Below, one piece after another: positions 1 through 11,342 of a DNA stretch of 64,000 bases (its first letter is position 1; each line of letters starts with the position of its first letter). Made by a program: the position numbers and the translations under genes. The notes beneath the pieces were generated by a model. The model was not told the origin of the DNA. It did no database searches and worked only from the letters and a program-made list of their open reading frames with translations. The DNA is from Hypericum androsaemum. Its lineage: Eukaryota; Streptophyta; Magnoliopsida; Malpighiales; Hypericaceae. The stretch lies in contig OZ023183.1 in the NCBI GenBank assembly GCA_963995505.1, positions 13,698,671 to 13,762,670 on the forward strand, read 5' to 3'.

Positions 1-800
1 AGGGGCGACAATGCTTCCAGGCAGCATCGAGTCTTTACATAGTAGCGCTGACCTCGGACAGGCTAAGGGTTCAGGCATGATTGCACGGATGCGTTGTGGC
101 AGATAGCTCTCCTTGGTCTCTCTCTCTATGAGATTGCTCAGTCTCTCTCTCTCTCTCTCTCTTCAAGTTCATGTTAGACCTCCTTCTCTCGCAGATGCGG
201 CTATGAAAGGTAGGACTGGATGAACGTAGGGTTAAACAGGCTAAGGGTACTAGGGGAGTTTTTTCTCTCCCTTGCCTAAACCCCCTCTCTCTTCAAGGAC
301 AGATGGTGTGCTTCTCCCTCCTTCTCGAGACTCGAGGAGGCAACTCAGTTTCTCCTCTCTCTCCTCATTGCATTGAGAGAATCCAAGTGTGCACTAGCTC
401 AAGGGAGCTTCTCTCTCTGCAGTGGCGTGCGAAAGCTGGTGGCAGACACTTGTTCTTGGGTGTAGCAAGTTTGGGGCTGCAGTGACTCCCTCTCTTCTGG
501 CAACTGGTTGCTTCTTCTGGCATGGCAGACAACTGGTATGGCGGCGGCTCCTACCTCCATGGGGCGGGAGGCTCCTCCTCCTCCTCTAAGGATTGCAAAA
601 TCTTAAATCAATTTCCCTAATTTTCTCCTGAAAATTACCAAACTGTCTTTGCCTCAGACTCAGCTTTCTGAAATTATCAAACCACCACTCTTTGAGAAAC
701 CCCTTAACAAATAAAAAATTCACCTTTCACCAATTTTTATCTGGATCAACACCAAAAGCTCAAATGTCATTTGTTAGGGAAACAGAAGTGCAATGATGTT
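1..800. other. Unassigned stretch with CT microsatellite
   Basis: No gene is supported. Dense CT repeats lie at about 117-165 and further CT-rich runs to about 420. A short phrase (caggctaagggt) occurs at about 58 and again at about 238, which suggests a local repeat or a decayed retroelement. A 60-codon open frame at 303-485 is low-complexity and probably chance. Confidence 0.4.
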
Positions 801-1682
801 TTATACACTCATAACAAATAGTAACGAGAGATATGTATGACAATCGACACACGATATATGTGATTCGGTCAACTGACATACATCCACGTGACTGAGATGA
901 TCATCACTAAAATATATATAGTATAGTAGATACATAAGCCATAAACGAGAGTACTCGAGCCTAAATTTCTGTCCATATCAATGTACCCATTGCCAAAAAT
1001 CAAAGAACTCCTAACTACTAATCTCCTATTTATAAGAGACACATCCAATGTGCTATACATTAGAAATAGAGTTCTACTAATTTAGGACAAAATCTAAAAG
1101 GTACATAGCATGGATAGAAAACAATTATTGTCGAACTGGAGGCCGAGATAAAATACCACCTTACCAGTTTGACATGTTAGAAAAGTAAAATTAAAGTTAT
1201 AAAATGAAAACATACACGAAATTAGCTAGATGATTTTATTTCACCAAACTCTTTAATTTTAGTTTTTAATGTTGATGTCAACTAGGATCGTGATGAATTC
1301 GTGATTAAAAAAATGATTAGAATGCTTTAATTGTAACCTTTTACCGGTACAGAGTGTTAAAATTTAAATGAACCAATTTTAATGCAATATGGTAATCGTA
1401 CATTTTCAATAAATACAAATTTACATGATACTTATTCTTTTTGACAATATTAAATCTGTACCCTTTTGAAAATTAAAATAAATGCTTAAAAAGTTAATGA
1501 TACTACGCAATGATACTACGCAAATTAGTTAAAAAATATTAATGTCATCAAAGATTAAAATATTCTTAATAAGAAGTTACAAACTTTTAGCTTCTAAAAA
1601 GCTCATTAAATCACATAGATAATTATCCTACCATTTCGTCCTAGAAAGTAGATACATGGTCCCAAAAATAACAATCCAAATT
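801..1682. other. AT-rich intergenic DNA, nothing recognised
   Basis: AT-rich sequence with stops in all frames. I see no repeat structure, terminal repeats or coding signal. Confidence 0.5.
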
Positions 1683-1812
1683 TTGTATTCAATCTCGATA
1701 GTAGATCATTATTACTTGCGAGACCCAAACACTTAACCCGAAAAGGTATACGTCGTCCATCGTTCCAGCGACCACAAAATAATGAGGTCCCCAAGGGCCA
1801 AAATGATTGGTC
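1683..1812 (+). repeat. Dispersed ~125-bp repeat, copy 1
   Basis: Nearly identical to 10584-10710, starting at the shared words around ttcaatctcgat and ending near aaatgattgg. The second copy starts exactly where a truncated LTR ends (10583), so these are probably pieces of one dispersed repeat or a local duplication. The class is unknown. Confidence 0.6.
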
Positions 1813-1834
1813 CTTTGATAATTTGGCCCCTCAG

Positions 1835-2060
1835 CGTACGCGTAAACTGGTTAGTGTACGTATGCATAGTAGTATCAGCATACGCATTCTTTGGTAATCG
1901 GGAATTTTGGCATGCGCGAGGGCCTGTAGGGGTGTGCTGCAAGACCGTAGCAAAAAATTGGGTTTACGCAGTCCAAACTATGCGTACGCCAACTAAGCTC
2001 TATCTCCGGCCTTTATCTATTCTGACTGCAACTCCTTTTGCTCCAACTCAAACATGATCT
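1835..2060. other. Stretch with palindromic GTACGC-type words
   Basis: The words cgtacgcg, tgtacgtatgcat and gcgtacgcc recur between about 1835 and 1995. The same palindromic word family is found in the LTRs at 17020-18276 and 19806-21030, so this may be a decayed LTR piece. No coding function is supported, although two overlapping open frames of 69-91 codons cross it. Confidence 0.3.
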
Positions 2061-2384
2061 TAGACCTTGACAACCTACATGACAAAACAACGTGTAAAAA
2101 TCTACTTTCACGACGCGACTGGTATCAAATATGATAACATAAGAACAAAACAGACCGAAAATAATATAAATAATATCTCAAATAACGATGTGAATTGACA
2201 CTCATCAACACCCCAGTATCCATGTTGAAGACTCTACTTCTGAAAGAGCTGGAGCTACCAGGCTTGGTGATACCCCTTCAGGTTCATCTTCAGGTACTTC
2301 CTTCTCTTCTCTATACCAGGAGGCAGCGGTGTTGTCTCCCGAGTGCCAATGAATGTTATGGCATGGAACTGATAGAGTTTGGGC

Positions 2385-2835
2385 TAGTCCTCGGTAGTTC
2401 ATATTTTAAAGGGCTTTATTAGTTAATTCTCCCTTTCGGTTATTTTCTTGGTGGAAACTAAGCAACAAAGGGGGAGGGTTGATAAGATTAGATGTAATTT
2501 TAAGTTTTCTAATGCTTTCCATATTGATCCATGTGGCCTCTTTGGGAGTCTCTCTCTCTGTGGTGGTCTGATGCTGTTTCTATTGATATTCTTAGTTAGA
2601 GCCCAATTAGCTAGTCCTTGGTAGTTCGTAGTTTAAACGGCTTTATTAGTTAATTCTCCCTTTCGGTTATTTTCTTGGTGGAAACCAAGCAACTAATGGG
2701 GAGGGTTGATAAGATTAGACATAATTGTAAGTTTTCTAATGCTTTTCATATTGATCCACGTGGCCTCTTTGAGAGTCTCTCTCTCTGTGGTGGTCTGATG
2801 CTGTTTCTATCGATGTTCTTAGTTAGAGCCCCAAT
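2385..2835 (+). repeat. Tandem duplication of ~220 bp inside the LINE
   Basis: The block from about 2385 to 2605 is repeated from about 2606 to 2835 with small differences. Both copies carry the tttattagttaattctccc word, the endonuclease VETK region and the CT run tctctctctctg. The duplication adds a second copy of the endonuclease start and would itself have inactivated the protein. Confidence 0.85.
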
Positions 2836-5800
2836 TACATTGATACTTTGTGCACTGAAGTCTCTTCGGGTAACTCTTGGCTCACTACTTTCCAGTATGG
2901 TGAGCCCGACTCTTCGAAAAAGTGTTAGTCCTGGGAATCTGATGACTTCCCAAGGATTAATTGCATAGATCCTTGGCTGGTCATGGGCAACCTGAATCTT
3001 GTGGCCTCTTATAGGGAAAAGCAAGGTGGGAACCCTCGTGATCTCTAAAAATGGCGTTATTAAACAACTTTATTGATGATGGTGATCTTGTTAACTTGGG
3101 GTTTAAGGGTAATCCTTTCACCTGGTCAAATTTGCAATTTGGTGATCACAACATTCTATAGCGATTGGATAGGGCTTTAGGGAATGTACAATGGAACTCT
3201 CTTTTCCCCGAAGCTTGGGTTATCCATGGATCGATTCATCCCTCCGATCACTGCCCTTTGGTAGTTTGCTTTTGTTTAACTATGAATATGTGCCCTTTTA
3301 GATTTGACGAGTTTTGGATCAAAGAAGCTGGCTGTTATGATATTATTGATCATTCTTGAAATTTTCCCTCTTTTGGCTTACCGTCGGTCTCTTTTAAATG
3401 CAAGATTTCATGGTGCACTTCCAGTTTAACTTCCTGGAATCTCAATCGGAGAGAGAGTAAGAGAAGGAGGATAAGCTCTCTTTCTCTTCAACTTGAACAT
3501 ATTCAATTGGTTGCTCATGTCAGTGTTTATAAGACGGTGGAGTCTCCATCAAAGGGGAACTTGATGCTCTTCTTAAAAAGGAAGAGATCTTTTGGGCCCA
3601 ATGTTCCAGGATTAATTGGCTGATGTGGGGATATTAGAATATGAGATTTTTCCATTCCTCTTCCTCTAACTGAAGATGTGTTAATCAAATTGTTAAGCTA
3701 CATGACTTGAATGGATCTTGGGTTGAAATGGGGCTCAACTAAAGCTCATAGGCCATGGTCACTTTTTTTTGTTATTCCAAGAGGTTCCTACCTCTGACTC
3801 TTCTGATATCCTTGATTGCATTCCCTGGCTGGTTTCTCTGGAGATGGAATCCGACTTTGTTTGTCCGATTTTGGATGAAGAAATTTGTATTGCAGCCTTT
3901 GAGATGGGGGGTCAAAAAGTCCCGGGCTCTGATGGATTTTCAGGTCTCTTTTACTAGCATTAATGGGCCACTATTGGTCATGATCTTACTGCACTTTTGA
4001 GGGAGATGTTCAACTCGGCCTATGTCCCGAGGAATCTGAATTAGACTTTTATTGCCATAATCTCCAAGGTTTATTGTCCCGTGGATGTTCATGGGTTCAG
4101 ACCTATTGCTGTTTGTAATTATGCTTACAAGATCTACTCGAAGGTTCTAGCTAACCATCTTCGACCTTGGATGACCTCTGTCATTAACGAATCTCAGGGT
4201 ACTTTTGTTAAAGGTCGTTGTATTCAAAATAACCATATTGTTTCCCATAAGGCATTTCACCATCTCAGAACTGATCCTAAGAAGATGGACCTATCCTTGG
4301 CTATTAAATTAAACCTTAAAAGGCCTATGTTCTTGTGAATTGGAACTTCTTGAAATAAGTCCTGATCAGGCTGGGGTTTCTCTGTAAGTAGATTGTCCGC
4401 ATTATGAGTTGTGTAAGCTCAACTTCCTACAGTGTCCTATTCAATGGCAAACCTCTTGGTTGGTTTAATGCTTCACGAGGGATTAGTCTCCCTTCCTTTT
4501 CCTTTTTGTTTCTGATACTTTGGTTCATTATTTGAATCAAGCTAAGATGCAGGGGCTAATTTATGGTTTCTCATTCAATCCACATTCCCCGAATATCTCA
4601 CAGATCTTATTTATGGATGATACGCTTATCTTCGCTAAGGCTTGTATGACGGAAGTCACTACCCTCAAGACTCTCTTATTAAGTTTTTCCTTGAGCTCGG
4701 GTTAGGAGATGAATTTTGATAAATCCAGCATTTATTTCTCCAAGTGGGAATCTCTTGATCATATCTCTCTGTTCTCTGATATCTTTGGCATGAAGGTTAT
4801 GCTTCCTTCTGAGAAGAATTTTGGTCTGCCTTTATTTTGGGGTAGTTCCAAGAAAGAGGCTCTTGGCTTCCTCCTTGAGAGGATTCAGAAAAAAGCTCCT
4901 AGCTAGCAATAAAAAATTCTTTCTTGGCTTGCTGGGAAATCTTAATCAAGGTTATTTTAGCGGCTATTCCAAGCTACTTTATTTACTGTCTCTTATTCTC
5001 GGTTACTTTATGTTCCAAATTGGATAGTTTTCTGGCCAAGTTTTGGTGGTCGATCGACCCGGATACCCAAAAAATCTATTGCATGACTTGGAATAAGCTA
5101 TCTTCCTCTAAGAAGTCTGGCAAGTTGGGGTTCAAAGACTTGCATACCTTCAATCTTGCCTTACAGGCTAAACAAGGTTGGCACTTATTGATTAACCCTT
5201 CTCTCTGCTTTCGAATACTTAAAGGGATCACTTCCTTTCTTCGAATTTAATTCATGCTAAGAAGGGCCGTAATCCATCTTGGATATAGACTAGGCTTTTG
5301 GCTGGTGTTGAGTCCCTCTCTGGGGGTCTCTTCTCGCGCATTGGGAATGGTCTGGCTACAAATATTTGGTTGGATGCTTGAGTTCCTTCTCTCCTTCTTG
5401 GAAAAATTACTTCACCTCAACTAACCTTTCCCATTTTCTTGGTTGCTGATCTTATTTTCCAGGATTCTCGGTCCTGGAATGTTGTTTTTCTTGACCATCT
5501 TTTCACTTTGGTTGAGGCATTGGCTACTTCTTGTATCCGAATCAAAGATATTAATACTCCCGATAGACTTGTTTGGAGACTTACTATCGATGGGGTCTAT
5601 TCGGTCAAGAAGGGTTACTAAGTTCTAAAAATATCTAGTCTTTCATACTTTGCTCTTTCTTGATCGAGTTCAAGTGAGGACACCCTTGACCCGAGTATCT
5701 GGTCCTCTATTTGGAAGTTGAAAATTCACCCTAAGATCAGAATGTTTATGCGGAGGCTTGTAAATAATGTCATTCCAACTTCATTGAACTTGCATCGACG

Positions 5801-6039
5801 CCATTTGCATCGAGATGAAATTTCTTCGATTTACTTTTCGGCTCCTGAGTCGGTCATGCACCTATTTTTTGAATGCTCCCATACGAGAGCTACCTGGTTT
5901 TCCAATCCTCTTAGTAGAAGAGTGCCTCTCGATACTTGCCAAAATTTTTGAATGTGCCTTTGCAACCTACTTGGCCTTCTAAAGCATACGGACACTGCTT
6001 ACCTGGTATCGTTTGCTTTGTTTATCTGTTCAAATCATT

Positions 6040-6056
6040 GGGGGGGGGGGGGGGGG
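6040..6056 (+). repeat. Homopolymer of 17 G
   Basis: An uninterrupted run of 17 G followed by T and GGG, between the LINE zinc-binding and RNase H regions. It is prone to polymerase slippage and sequencing error, so its length should not be trusted. On this strand it could form a G-quadruplex. Confidence 0.9.
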
Positions 6057-7246
6057 TGGGTTGGGTGTGGGCGCTAGAAATAAGTTCTTATTTGAAGGTT
6101 GCTCCTAGTCTCACCGCTTCTCACGCCTCTGAGTACTGCAACGAATTTTTGCAGGTACTTGCACCCAAAATCGATGTTATCTATCCTCCCTCTTCATGGG
6201 CGGCCCCTTCAGCGGGTAACTTAAAGCTCAACTGTGATGCATCGTGGATGAGCCCTCGTTCTCGGACAGGTATCGCTTGCATCGCCAGTGATTTTCAAGG
6301 CCTTGTCATAAGAGGTCAATCACAGCTTTTGTTCGCTTCATTTCCAATTGAAGCAGAACTTCATTCGATCCAGATAGCTCTTTCTTCTGTGTCTGATCAC
6401 TTTCAGACTTTGACCACTGTTATTGAAATTGATTACCGTAATACTATTATTTTTTTAACTCGGCCTGACCCGATTGTTGATTAGGAAATTGAACATTTTG
6501 TAATGGAGCATAGGCGTTCTCTTGCTCTTTTACATTTTTGTTCAATCTTTTGTATCCCTAGGTCGGTTAATCAGGTTGCTGATTGGCTTAGCCGCCAATG
6601 TAGGTTCTTTGCTTTCGATCCGGATTGGGCTATCTCCTGTCCTCGCGATCTTGATGCCTTACTATTTGCAGATTTCCCTATTTGAATATACTGTCGAAGG
6701 ACTTTTTAGCTCAAAAAAACATGCCTAACATTTGAGGAGTCATGGCGGTGGAAAAGAAACATTAGTTTAGGCCGGCGCATCAGTTAATGCTTCCCTCATT
6801 ACTTTTTAATCTTTATCACGTTTTCTGATGTTCCCATCATAAATTTGGTCTGGACTCGGTTTGATTTTATCCTCGCAAAGTACATATCCGGGCTCTGCCA
6901 AAAACAAAAAAGTACAAATCCGGGCAACGGATTCTTATGATTCATGACCCAATATAATTACTCGCAGGTTTCTTTTTCAAAGCATATGTGGTTCTATTAT
7001 TTCGAGATTCCAATTATGATCTTGGCGCACAATCTTATAATTCTTTCTCACCATCTTTCATTTATAATAAGTCTATAATTAGCAATACAATATCTTATCA
7101 CATCCTCTCAAACAAATCTCGTTTGAATTAGTTGGCCTAAGTTTGAAGCGCTGGCAGAGGGTTGAACGAATTTACCTCACATGCCGTAAAATAGAAGATC
7201 GTGTGACTCGTAGATCAAACCTGTTTCGATGTCATATTATAATCTT

Positions 7247-8124
7247 GAGATAAAGATACTTTAGTACCCTCTATTATAAAAAATAGACACTTTGCAACCC
7301 TTATTATAAAAATATCCAACAAAATACCTTGTATTTGAGTGAATATAATATTTTAGTGACTAGAGCTGACATGACAACACTAATGTGGCAATAATTTGAT
7401 GACATGTACAAGTTAGTCAAAATTACTGAAAAAATTACATAAAATAAAAAGTTTACATGATATTTTAATGGGTAAATTACTCTTGATTTTTTCTGGGAAG
7501 AAATTGATCCGGCATCGGCACCGTCACCACTCCGATCGACGAGAGGGCCCGGGCTAGGCTCATCGGCGGACTCGTGCACTGCTTCCTCGAGGACAACGGC
7601 GGATCCGCTTCCGCTGGTTACGACTCAGATCCTGACCGCCGCCATGAGCAGTCTCCAGGAAGCCGAACAGTTCTAAATTTCGAAACCCAGAACAGCCGGG
7701 GGGTGGGGGGTTTGGGGGAGCATTGCCGAATTGCATTCACAACACGTTGCCGCCTCTACGTCCTCCAAATTCGTCAAGCCCCAAGCCCCCAAATGTGAAT
7801 TGATTAAGCTCTAACCACCATTGCTTGAACGATTTTAATTTCGTGGTTTTAATCTTAGAATTTGCTGTTCCATATCTCTTTTAATTTTAAAAAAGTCAAA
7901 ATATTTGTTTACTTACGAAATTTATGTAATTTTTAAAATAATTTCGACTAACTTGTCCACGTCATCAAATTATTGCCACATTAGTGTTGCGTGTTGCCAT
8001 GTCAACTCCTATCACCAAAATATTATATTAACTCAAATACAATGTATTTTGTTGGGTATTTTTATAATAGATGGTGCAAAATGTCTATTTCTTATAATAG
8101 AGGGTAACAAAGTGTCTTTATCCC
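7247..8124. mobile_element. Mutator-like element with long terminal inverted repeats
   Basis: The ends are inverted repeats of roughly 200 bp: 5' gagataaagatac with later accctctattataa, and the reverse complement of ctctattataag to ctttatccc at the 3' end. It is flanked by a perfect 9-bp duplication, TATAATCTT, at 7238-7246 and 8125-8133. Nine-base duplications and long inverted repeats are diagnostic of MULEs. No transposase is present. The middle is GC-rich compared with the AT-rich arms, which suggests captured host DNA. Confidence 0.88.
7522..7690 (+). pseudogene. Captured coding fragment, possibly DUF506-like
   Basis: A GC-rich island inside the MULE. On the plus strand it reads DERARARLIGGLVHCFLED, then GYDSDPDR. 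The pattern of a hydrophobic L-V-x-x-F-L-E-D segment followed by an acidic DSD motif recalls the N-terminal part of plant DUF506 (PDDEXK-like) proteins, but only about 40 residues are available. The frame continues to 7798 through what looks like non-coding sequence. No nuclease core is present, so no function is expected. It could equally come from another gene. Confidence 0.35.
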
Positions 8125-8176
8125 TATAATCTTTGTATCAACTCAAAATCTTAAAAAAATTATATCATAGAATTAT

Positions 8177-9265
8177 GGAAAAATTATGCTCAGGTCCCTG
8201 TAGTTTGGTCTCCCTCCCTCTCGGGTCCTTGTGTTTCTAAAATCTATGCTGACGTCTCCCGTGTTTGGTTTTGGAAACTCTAGGGTCCCTCGCTGATGTC
8301 ATGAGCCTTTTTTTCATTTTTGGTCATGGAAAATACCAAAATGTCCCTAAAAAAATAAAATAGTATCATCTTCAACCTTCAACCCAAAATAACCATCCTA
8401 GGAATCCAAAATAAGAAGATAAAATTCTGAGACCAACCCAATTAATCAAATGAACATCTCAGGTTGCAACAACCTAGTAAAGGGACCTTCAAACCCAAAT
8501 CTCCATCTCAGGTTCCCCGTACGAGCTCATGCCACTGTCCAAAACCCTAATCACTCCCAATCTCGCCGTTACCTTTGAAATCAGTAACCTGGGGTGGCCA
8601 CCAGAGATGGGGCCAACAATATCTATCACAAGCCGGTGTCGGCACCGACGTCGATGACTCCTGTGGCAGGCGGGAACAGCTTGGCAGAGTTAGGGGCAGA
8701 TTCGTCAGAGTTGGGATCCGGGGCTGGCGGTGGTGGTGGGGACGAGCCGGCGAGGACGCTCAAGCGGCCACATTTGGTGTGGACCCTACAGCTGATGAGC
8801 ATCGATGGTTTGACCCGCGAGAATGTGGTGAGCCATCTCTAGAAGTACCGCCCACCTTGGTTTAACCCTCAGAGTCAGTCACCTCAACTCCAACACCGGG
8901 GTGAGAGGTTGAAGATGACACGACAGCCAGGAAGATAGCAGCTCGGCCATTTGAGAGGTTAAATTAATGGGTTTCGTTTGGTTGCTGTGGAGAGAAACCG
9001 ATTGGGCCCCGAGGCAGGTCAGCTACTTGTGCCCCGACAAATTTTTTATTTGAAGATGAGGTTGAAGATGACAAATTTTTTATTTTTTTGTTTTAAGAGT
9101 ATTTTTGTCATTTCTATGAAAAAAATAAAAAAATAGGTGCTGACATCAGCCAGGAACCCGAGAGTATCTAAAACTAAAGTCGGGAGACGTTAGCATAGAT
9201 TTTAGAAATGCAGGAACCCGAGAGGAAGGGAGACCAAACTACAGGGACCTGAGCATAATTTTCCC
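8177..9265. mobile_element. Pack-MULE carrying a GARP gene fragment
   Basis: Terminal inverted repeats of about 130 bp match closely (5' ggaaaaattatgctcagg; 3' reverse complement gggaaaattatgctcagg). Flanks are an imperfect 9-bp duplication, TAGAATTAT at 8168-8176 and TATAATTAT at 9266-9274. Copies B and C have the uninterrupted site (catagaattattgttgg, and a close variant), which confirms the boundaries. No transposase is present. The interior holds part of a host transcription-factor gene, as in the Pack-MULEs known from rice and other plants. Confidence 0.92.
8523..8880 (+). pseudogene. Captured GARP (MYBC1/LUX-type) transcription factor fragment
   Basis: Two pieces of one gene are readable. 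Frame one (from 8523) gives ELMPLSKTLITPNLAVTFEI, the N-terminal motif of MYBC1-like proteins. After a frameshift, the frame at 8594-8842 gives ANNIYHKP, a Gly-rich linker, then EPARTLKRPHLVWTLQLM joined directly to SIDGLTRENVVSHL, a stop, and KYR. In the family, about 30 residues (helices 1-2 of the DNA-binding domain) lie between WTPQL and QLM, and here they are missing. The loss probably occurred between the two QL-coding words. The stop at 8840-8842 replaces the conserved Q of SHLQKYR (CAG to TAG). The DNA-binding domain is therefore broken and no function is expected. The source gene is not in this window. Confidence 0.82.
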
Positions 9266-9691
9266 TATAATTATTGTTGGATATGTACTTACTCCACTCT
9301 AAAGTATGAAAACGACTATGTCCTAATCTAGTTGATGATACAACAAATCATGACACACACAGACAAACCAGGATATAGAAACATAATATATAGATGACGT
9401 TTGAGAATAAAGTCAACAATTATTTATCATCTTAAGTGTAATTGGCCTTCCTATTTGATAGTTTAATCAGATAATTAAGAAAATGGGAGCCATACATGGC
9501 GCCTGTAGCTCTATTTATTTGGAGAGCTGCAACGAGGGTTGCCCTCTATACGGCTGTTGAGTGTTGACTTTCATCTTCTCCTTGTCACGAAGATTTAATC
9601 GAGAACTGATAAGAGATTTAAATTCATTTAAAGAGCTCTTTAATTTAAGTTTTACGAATGTAAAAGATAATATTTGTAATCGCTCCCTAAT

Positions 9692-10583
9692 TAGATTGCC
9701 TCCTCCTCGAAAGATACTTACCATCGCTATGACCCTACACTTAAAATTGACCAACTTGGTGATGAGCACGGCTTCAAGGAAGGTCAAATGATGGAAGAGA
9801 TGGCGGCTAAGCTCAAGAAGGGCAAGCCGTACGAGTGTGAGAGCCTAGTCCATATGAAGATGACGGTCCCGAATGAGTTCACCCATCCGGGGAACCCGTC
9901 TCAGCAGAGCAAAGGCTTCACGCCCGAGCACCGGTTGGGAGAATGCCAGGGCACCAAAAGTCTAAGCCAGGGCGCTGAGATTCCACGCCAGGGCATTGAT
10001 GTGGTTGTGCGCCCAGATGCGGTGCCTTGGTTCTTCATTTTGATTGACATATGACGTGTTCTTTTTTTTCACGTGAGGCTGAGACAAGGTTTCCTATATT
10101 GAGACAAATTTTCTTATACTTGGTCGCGGCCTTGAGATTTTCCTAAGTTGAGCCGGGTCTTCCATTATTTGGGCTGTGCTTGTTTTGGCTCACGGTTGCT
10201 TGTTCACCAAGGCCTTGGTGTTCCTATATGGGATGTGGTCTCGTTATTATATAGGAAGGCGGACTCATATGGAAGACGGTCTCGTAAGAAAGGCGGTCTC
10301 GTTCCTATAATGGAAGCAGTCTCGGTTAAAGTTTTTCTATATTAGGCCGGGTTGAGTTGGAGGCCAAGGCTAGGTCAGAGCGTCCTATATAAAGAGGGCT
10401 TTGCCGAAAGAGAAGGACGCCACAAATCAACTCAACAACAACTTTTACTCTTTATCGCTTTTTTCTTAGCTTAGCCCTAGCTGTAGCACTTTAACCTCCT
10501 TTTTCGTTAAACCATCCTTGGGACGATCACTCCGGATCCGTCCTAAGTTCTCTTAGTCCTCTTGTACCCCTTTTCCCATAGCA
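9692..10583 (+). mobile_element. Truncated LTR retroelement remnant
   Basis: The right part (about 10350-10583) resembles the 3' end of the Tat-like LTR at 13290-14325. Both have a TATA box (cctatataaagagggct at about 10384), then an A-rich and CTT-rich leader with repeated tagc words, then a ccttgggacga..cactcc.gatccg block, ending in CA at 10583. The left part contains an 88-codon open frame at 9788-10054 (MMEEMAAKLKKGKPYE) and several cagggc words. I do not recognise this frame. The left end is truncated into copy A. Confidence 0.55.
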
Positions 10584-10710
10584 GTGTTCAATCTCGATTG
10601 TAGATCATTATTACTTGCAAGACCCAAACACTTAACCCGAAAAGGTATATGTCGTCCATCGTTCCAGCGACCACAAAATAATGACGTCCCCAAAGGAAAA
10701 AATGATTGGC
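10584..10710 (+). repeat. Dispersed ~125-bp repeat, copy 2
   Basis: Matches 1683-1812 almost base for base and abuts the CA end of the retroelement remnant. Sequence on either side of the two copies differs. Confidence 0.6.
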
Positions 10711-11200
10711 GACAACAACGAGAAATAGCTGGACTATTAAGGCTAATTAACTAACCGCTAAGAACAGAAAATGTGCGGTCCGCTAAAGCTAGTTTTGTTT
10801 AAGATATCATGTTCTAGAATTATATTGAACAGAAAATGTTAACGGCCACCGTTGAGCAATTACCTGCATTTATTTCCGGCTCAACATTGTTGGTAGAGTT
10901 TGAGATCGATTCTATTCACAAAGTTATTTGGTATTCTCGATGATGGTTATATTGTTGGGTTATAGAGCTTCAAAGTAGTTGCATGCGACGTTGGAGATCT
11001 AGTGAAAATCATGCAGCGAGATCGGAACGTGCCAGGCAAAGATCGTAGTGGACCTGGCAGATGCCAGCGAGGTGGCTGGTGACAGAGGAAAGTTATAGAA
11101 GCAACATGAATTGATGCCTTGGCGAGCGCCAATTGAGTGGCAGCCGCCAAGCCTTAATATTTTCTTGTTTTGCTTGTTTAAATATTTCTAAGGTTGATCT
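10711..11200. other. Non-coding stretch upstream of a secreted-peptide remnant
   Basis: No repeat structure or coding signal was recognised. It could be the promoter of the small reading frame at 11286. Confidence 0.3.
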
Positions 11201-11203
11201 TAC

Positions 11204-11211
11204 TATATATA
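11204..11211 (+). promoter_or_regulatory. TATA box of secreted-peptide remnant
   Basis: The word ctatatatacccaca lies about 80 bases upstream of the ATG at 11286. That spacing fits a plant core promoter with a short leader. Confidence 0.4.
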
Positions 11212-11285
11212 CCCACATGTATCTATATAATCGATATCGCAGAAAGAAAACTTAGTAGCGTCCAGAGACATAATCATAATTACAT

Positions 11286-11342
11286 ATGGCTCACCAAATT
11301 ATTGTATATTTTCTTTTAGTTCTTTTGATCTCTCTCGTATAA
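11286..11342 (+). pseudogene. Possible broken first exon of a secreted peptide gene
   Basis: The frame reads MAHQIIVYFLLVLLISLV then stops. A short N-terminus followed by an unbroken hydrophobic core is a typical plant signal peptide. The stop falls where a cleavage site would be expected, and ctgcag/gttaaa a few bases on could be a splice donor. It has a TATA box at a sensible distance and an A-rich leader. No mature peptide or second exon was found in the next kilobase, which suggests a gene remnant. A chance hydrophobic frame cannot be excluded. Confidence 0.35.

Larger units (their letters stand above)
2349..6685 (+). pseudogene. LINE ORF2 pseudogene (endonuclease-RT-RNase H)
   Basis: This was the LINE polyprotein that nicks target DNA and copies the RNA into the nick. 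It starts with MNVMAWN at 2349, the usual start of the endonuclease domain, but two stops follow at once. VETK and the FSNAFHIDP region occur at about 2450-2760. The endonuclease C-terminal part, with RLDRAL and SDHCPL, lies at about 3070-3290. Reverse transcriptase follows at about 3900-4700, with FRPIAVCNYAYKIYSKVLA and an FMDD active-site box near 4613. The zinc-binding region (WSSIWKLKIHPKIRMFMRR, later HLFFECSH) is at about 5700-5900. RNase H, with LKLNCDASW and EAELHS, is at about 6215-6400. Frameshifts and stops throughout rule out activity. Confidence 0.88.
2349..6720 (+). mobile_element. L1-type LINE retrotransposon, 5'-truncated and decayed
   Basis: A plant L1-like non-LTR element. 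The order of recognisable parts is endonuclease, reverse transcriptase, zinc-binding region and RNase H, followed by a short A run (aaaaaaa ending near 6720) at the junction with copy A of the host segment. Only traces of ORF1 remain upstream of 2349, so the 5' end is missing or too decayed to place. No target duplication could be identified. The 221-bp tandem duplication at its 5' side and the 17-base G run at 6040 are later changes. Confidence 0.85.
6719..9691 (+). repeat. Host segment copy A (interrupted)
   Basis: The non-MULE parts (6719-7246, 8134-8167, 9275-9691) are collinear with copy B (12640-13289 then 22601-22920) and copy C (26190-26420 then 27724-28240). Shared landmarks are catgcctaacatttgagg, gttggatat.tactt and agacaaaccaggatat. 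Two MULEs split this copy. It ends near 9691 where a truncated retroelement begins, so it lacks the two-exon reading frame found in B and C. Confidence 0.85.

Noticed and set aside
9788..10054. 88-codon frame as a host gene
   Set aside because: No family recognised, and its position next to a Tat-like LTR end makes a retroelement remnant more likely. It is reported within that remnant.
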